Origin: Owenia fusiformis
Lineage: Eukaryota; Annelida; Polychaeta; Sabellida; Oweniidae
DNA length: 60,000 nucleotides
Reading direction: 5' to 3'
Assembly: GCA_903813345.2 (NCBI GenBank)
Contig: CAIIXF020000009.1
Coordinates: forward strand, 2,730,001-2,790,000
Shown here: positions 57,990 to 60,000 of the stretch, piece by piece
Layout of the letters: each line of letters opens with the position of its first letter
How positions within the stretch are numbered: position 1 is the stretch's first letter
Notes under the pieces: model-generated
Databases searched by the model: none
What the model saw: only the letters and a program-made list of their open reading frames with translations
Told to the model about the DNA's origin: nothing
Position numbers and translations under genes: made by a program

Positions 57990-59134
57990 ATTGGTTGTTG
58001 TTATACCACTGTCTCATTTTATTTTGCACGACTGTAGTTGTTTCTCTGTTCATCATTCGTATAGATATTCTCATTTGTGTTTTCATCAGCGATTCACCAA
58101 CACTATATTTGACCGTTGACACAGCCGCTATAATGCTACATTAGTAGATATAAAATGTCAGGTTCTGGCTCGCCACGGGCCGCCACGGGCCCGGGGCTTT
58201 CAAAATCTCTGAGAGATAAAGATGAGCAGGAGATATAGATGAGCAGGAGATAAATTAATTGGATGGGGATTAGGAGATAACTTAATTGGATAGGGCTTTC
58301 ATCTTAAATGTGTAAAAATGTTAGATAAGATGCGCATGACATTATTGTTATCTTAAATGGGTGAGAGATAAGATGCGCATGACATCATTGTTATCTAAAT
58401 GGGTGAGAAATGTATTTCTTGGACTGAATAGTAAAGTACAAAATAAATCCCTTTAATATTATTTTAAATTTGGTATAATCCATTAACAGTGTTTACAATT
58501 CTACTTTCAATATTAACCCAACATTGAAAAGAATCAATAATCCTATTGAGCTGGTCAAACAAATACTGTTCACATAAAAGGAAAGAGAACTGGATTTTGG
58601 ATTAAATATGTGTACAGATGAAAAGGTTTATTTATTTAAGTCCTATATTGAATTGACCGTTGAAAAGGTTTATTTATTTAAGTCCTAAATTGAATTGACC
58701 ATTTGATCTTACTACTCTACTTGATTTCAACAATAATGGTCTTTTAATGTAATAATTGAATGGTGACATTTAATTGTGTCATCACAATGTTAATCCTTCA
58801 TATTCTAGAATATCTTTTGTTTACAATGTTAATCCCCTTTTTCAAAAACAGATTATAGCGATGAGTCATTATTCTGGAAGGTTCCAGAAGTTTGACAGAA
58901 GAACCTATTGAATGTATCTTAAGAATATAAATAATCGTTCAACTTTCTAATCTGGAATGGTCAATAACAACAAGAACTACATTAATTCACGACATCAGTT
59001 TCTAAGAATATCACGACATCAGATGTTGATAAGAAGTTGATATTGATGCCACTTGACAATATATATTGAGTGAAATATTCAAATCTTTATCATTTCAATC
59101 CTCATACTTGATATATACACATCAACTAAAAACC
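57990..59134. other. Noncoding stretch with two short tandem duplications
   Basis: A 43-bp unit with AGATAAGATGCGCATGACAT occurs twice (58323 and 58366). A 42-bp unit, TGAAAAGGTTTATTTATTTA and following bases, occurs twice at 58619-58702. No exon is supported. A TATA-like ACAATATATATTG lies at about 59057-59069, about 70 bp upstream of the next gene's preferred start. Confidence 0.55.
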
Positions 59135-59509
59135 ATGAAACTAGTACCATATGTAGACAACCCAGAACACTGGTTGAAACTTATTAGAGCTGGTAGACAG
59201 AATAGATTGAAAGTATCTCAAACAGGAAGAGGGTGGATAGGCATAGATGACATTAAAGAAGATACTAAACCGGTACAAATCATTTCACCCATGACTGCAG
59301 TTGTCGACAGAGCAAAGGCACAATTGAAACGTCAACATGAAGATATGAAATATGAAGAGTATAGACCATCTAAAGAGAAACAACAAAACTCTGTACATAT
59401 AAAGAAGAAACATCCATTTAAGCAGAAAAAACAAAACACTTCGAATACAAGAAAGAAACGGACATTCTTATACAAACCACCTGGTATCCCAGCAAGGATG
59501 GACGATTAA
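59135..59509 (+). CDS. Small Lys-rich protein, intronless; family uncertain
   Basis: The frame is open from 59066, but the ATG at 59135 (context AACCATGA) is preferred. It gives 124 residues beginning MKLVPYVDNPEHW. The middle has IISPMTAVVDRAKAQLKR, a likely amphipathic helix. The last third is strongly basic (KKKHPFKQKKQN, RKKRTFLYKPP), suggesting nucleic-acid binding. A TATA-like sequence lies about 70 bp upstream and AATAAA 37 bp after the stop, so it looks like a compact complete transcription unit. The shape recalls small basic ORFs of large DNA transposons or virus-derived insertions, but I recognise no family with certainty and see no associated polymerase or capsid gene in the window. 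Confidence 0.45.
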   Translation: MKLVPYVDNPEHWLKLIRAGRQNRLKVSQTGRGWIGIDDIKEDTKPVQIISPMTAVVDRAKAQLKRQHEDMKYEEYRPSKEKQQNSVHIKKKHPFKQKKQNTSNTRKKRTFLYKPPGIPARMDD

Positions 59510-59545
59510 AGTTATTTGTATATAATACTGAACGATATGAATGAA

Positions 59546-59551
59546 AATAAA
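59546..59551 (+). promoter_or_regulatory. Poly(A) signal of the small Lys-rich gene
   Basis: AATAAA, 37 bases after the stop codon of the frame ending at 59509. Confidence 0.55.
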
Positions 59552-59617
59552 TAACTAAAGTTTCAAATGTTGTTTGCTATTTACAGTCATTTACAAATGG
59601 TTTGAATATGTATGAAC

Positions 59618-60000
59618 ATTAGTTAGCATTACCTCATTAGCATCTGTTAGCATTAGCTTTAGCATCTGTTAGCATTAGCATTAGTATCTGTTAGCATTAG
59701 CATATGTTAGCATTATCATTAGCATATGTTAGCATCTGTTAGCATTATCATTAGCATCTGTTAGCATTATCATTAGCATCTGTTAGCATTATCATTAGCA
59801 TCTGTTAGCATCATCATTGGCATATGTTAGCATCTGTTAGCATTAGCATCTGTTAGCATTAGCATTAGTATCCGTTAGCATTAGTATCTGTTAGCATTAG
59901 CATTACCATTAGCATCTATTAGCATCATCATTAGCATATGTTAGCATCTGTTAGCATTAGCATTAGCATATGTTAGCATCATCATTAGCATATGTTAGCA
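59618..60000. repeat. TTAGCAT-type imperfect microsatellite, running off the window
   Basis: Irregular alternation of GTTAGCATCT, GTTAGCATTA and TCATTAGCATATG phrases, with a basic unit of 6-7 bases grouped in longer combinations. It continues past the window end. It is not the TTAGGG telomere repeat. Confidence 0.9.

Noticed and set aside
59618-60000. Telomeric repeat
   Set aside because: The motif is TTAGCAT-like and irregular, not TTAGGG.

Overview
The window is intron-rich, AT-rich animal nuclear DNA. The genes have GT-AG introns, AATAAA-type poly(A) signals and long noncoding stretches packed with foldback and inverted-repeat elements. An MSP130-type (biomineralisation-associated) gene, a CYP2-type P450, a class A GPCR and a gag/SGNH retroelement pair suggest a marine invertebrate, such as a lophotrochozoan or an ambulacrarian. 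The sequence alone does not fix the phylum. I saw no tRNA, rRNA or CRISPR.

Layout. (1) 2.0-9.6 kb, minus strand: an 11-exon gene reconstructed here. It encodes a signal peptide followed by six tandem domains resembling the beta domain of the von Hippel-Lindau protein (VHL). All exon phases agree and give a 643-residue secreted product. Its introns hold a mariner relic, a LINE relic and small foldback elements. (2) 16.0-24.2 kb, minus strand: a 10-exon MSP130-like gene of 829 residues, with signal peptide, Ser/Thr/Pro-rich tandem repeats and a GPI-type tail. (3) 27.8-40.7 kb: a 12.9-kb noncoding block bounded by near-identical inverted arrays of a tandem repeat, possibly one large transposable element. 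(4) 41.5-47.3 kb: an SGNH-hydrolase-like ORF and a Gln-rich gag-like zinc-finger ORF, minus strand, with a 128-bp tandem array upstream and no reverse transcriptase in the window. (5) 47.6-55.4 kb: a cluster of palindromic CCCGAGGG-type elements around a five-exon P450 gene that carries an in-frame stop. (6) 57.0-58.0 kb, minus strand: an intronless class A GPCR. (7) 59.1-59.5 kb, plus strand: a compact, intronless, Lys-rich small gene, followed by a TTAGCAT-type array running off the end.

The most interesting item is the secreted tandem VHL-beta protein. One repeat keeps the residues that form the hydroxyproline pocket in human VHL, with Ser to Thr at one position. It has no alpha (Elongin-binding) domain, and each repeat carries a conserved pair of cysteines suited to an extracellular disulfide. 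It lies next to MSP130 in the same orientation. A role in binding hydroxyproline-containing matrix proteins, perhaps in mineralised tissue, is a testable hypothesis and not a demonstrated function.
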